Positions 22,183 to 22,550 of a stretch of 22,550 bases of DNA are shown piece after piece. The DNA comes from JBLHLB01 sp047618505 (GTDB lineage: Bacteria; Planctomycetota; UBA1135; GCA-002686595). The position numbers and the translations under genes were made by a program. Location of the stretch: contig JBLHLB010000027.1 in NCBI GenBank assembly GCA_047618505.1, positions 1-22,550 on the forward strand, written 5' to 3'. The notes below the pieces were generated by a model, which was given only the letters and a program-made list of their open reading frames with translations, had not been told where the DNA came from and made no database searches. The stretch's first letter is position 1. Each line of letters starts with the position of its first letter.

Positions 22183-22550
22183 ATGGACTTCCTGGACGCA
22201 TTCGAACTCATGACCGGAGGTGGCGCAATCGCCGCCTTCGTTCTGTTCGTCGTGCGTACCACCACCATGGTCCTTCAGGCGCCGATCCTTGGATTCGGAT
22301 CGGGCTTCTCTTCCTATCGCATCGCGTTGATCATCTCCCTGGCGGGAGTGCTCTACATGGTGCACGGTGAGCCCCTCAGCGATGCTGAGCTGGCGCCGAT
22401 CACCCTGGGTGCCATGGCCCTGCGGGAGGCCTTGATCGGCTTCTTCCTGGGCTCGCTTCTACGCCTTGTGACCCTGGCCCTGCATGTCACTGGCGAAATG
22501 ATCGCCCACGAGATGGGCTTCATGATTGCGCGTCAAGTGGACCCCGCCAC
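22183..22550 (+). CDS. fliR: FliR, flagellar export-gate membrane protein, N-terminal part
   Basis: The first 122 codons; the gene runs off the end of the window. FliR is the third membrane component of the export gate. The reading is MDFLDAFELMTGGGAIAAFV, then FVVRTTTMVLQAPILGFGSG, with ALREALIGFFLGSLLRLVTL and GEMIAHEMGFMIARQVDPAT. The 'G-F-x-x-G' helix and the 'G-x-x-x-x-x-x-M-G-F-x-x-A-x-x-x-D-P' motif are typical of FliR. It starts at an ATG 62 bases after fliQ with no Shine-Dalgarno sequence. Confidence 0.96.
   Translation, partial: MDFLDAFELMTGGGAIAAFVLFVVRTTTMVLQAPILGFGSGFSSYRIALIISLAGVLYMVHGEPLSDAELAPITLGAMALREALIGFFLGSLLRLVTLALHVTGEMIAHEMGFMIARQVDPA

Noticed and set aside
1..22550. 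Mobile elements, CRISPR arrays, tRNA or rRNA genes
   Set aside because: No transposase, integrase, spaced repeat array or recognisable RNA gene was seen; the only large repeat is the flagellin 3' duplication.

Overview
The window is part of a large flagellar locus of a motile, Gram-negative-type bacterium with roughly 60% G+C. The gene content (rod, MS-ring, switch, export, flagellin, cap and chaperone genes plus an NtrC-type flagellar two-component pair) is unambiguous. The host is less certain. Frequent TTG/GTG starts, many genes without a Shine-Dalgarno sequence, three short flagellins and unfamiliar TPR proteins would fit Planctomycetota or a related deep-branching diderm phylum, but this is an inference, not a sequence match.

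Layout. (a) 1-11517, minus strand: a long operon read right to left. It starts with a degenerate hybrid kinase/receiver protein (10345-11517), then a single-pass membrane protein (9461-10330), an exported STN-domain/TPR protein (7968-9464), a second exported TPR protein (7134-7943), a soluble PAS histidine kinase (5953-7137) and a sigma-54 response regulator (4521-5930). It continues into flgB, flgC, fliE, fliF, fliG, fliH and the first codons of fliI. Several junctions overlap by 1-11 bases, implying translational coupling. (b) 11826-13094, minus: a FleQ/FlrA-like regulator with a degenerate AAA+ domain that has lost GAFTGA and the Walker B aspartate. (c) 13496-17096, plus: three flagellin genes, with a decayed fourth flagellin 3' end between the first two. 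The 3' halves and terminators of flagellins 1 and 2 are nearly identical, suggesting gene conversion. (d) 17352-19558, plus: fliD, fliS and a small FliT/FlgN-position helical protein. (e) 19568-19828, minus: a small unknown ORF, possibly broken by an in-frame TGA. (f) 20262-22550, plus: fliO, fliP, fliQ and the start of fliR.

How it works together (established family roles plus inference). FliF/FliG/FliE/FlgB/FlgC form the MS-ring, switch and proximal rod. FliH/FliI energise export and FliO/P/Q/R form the export gate. Flagellins with FliD and FliS make and cap the filament. The soluble kinase and sigma-54 regulator probably time expression of later classes, as FlrB/FlrC or FlgS/FlgR do. The membrane and periplasmic TPR proteins coupled just upstream of the kinase are the least explained part and may be a cell-envelope checkpoint or assembly module. 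No tRNA, rRNA, CRISPR array, insertion sequence or phage gene was seen.
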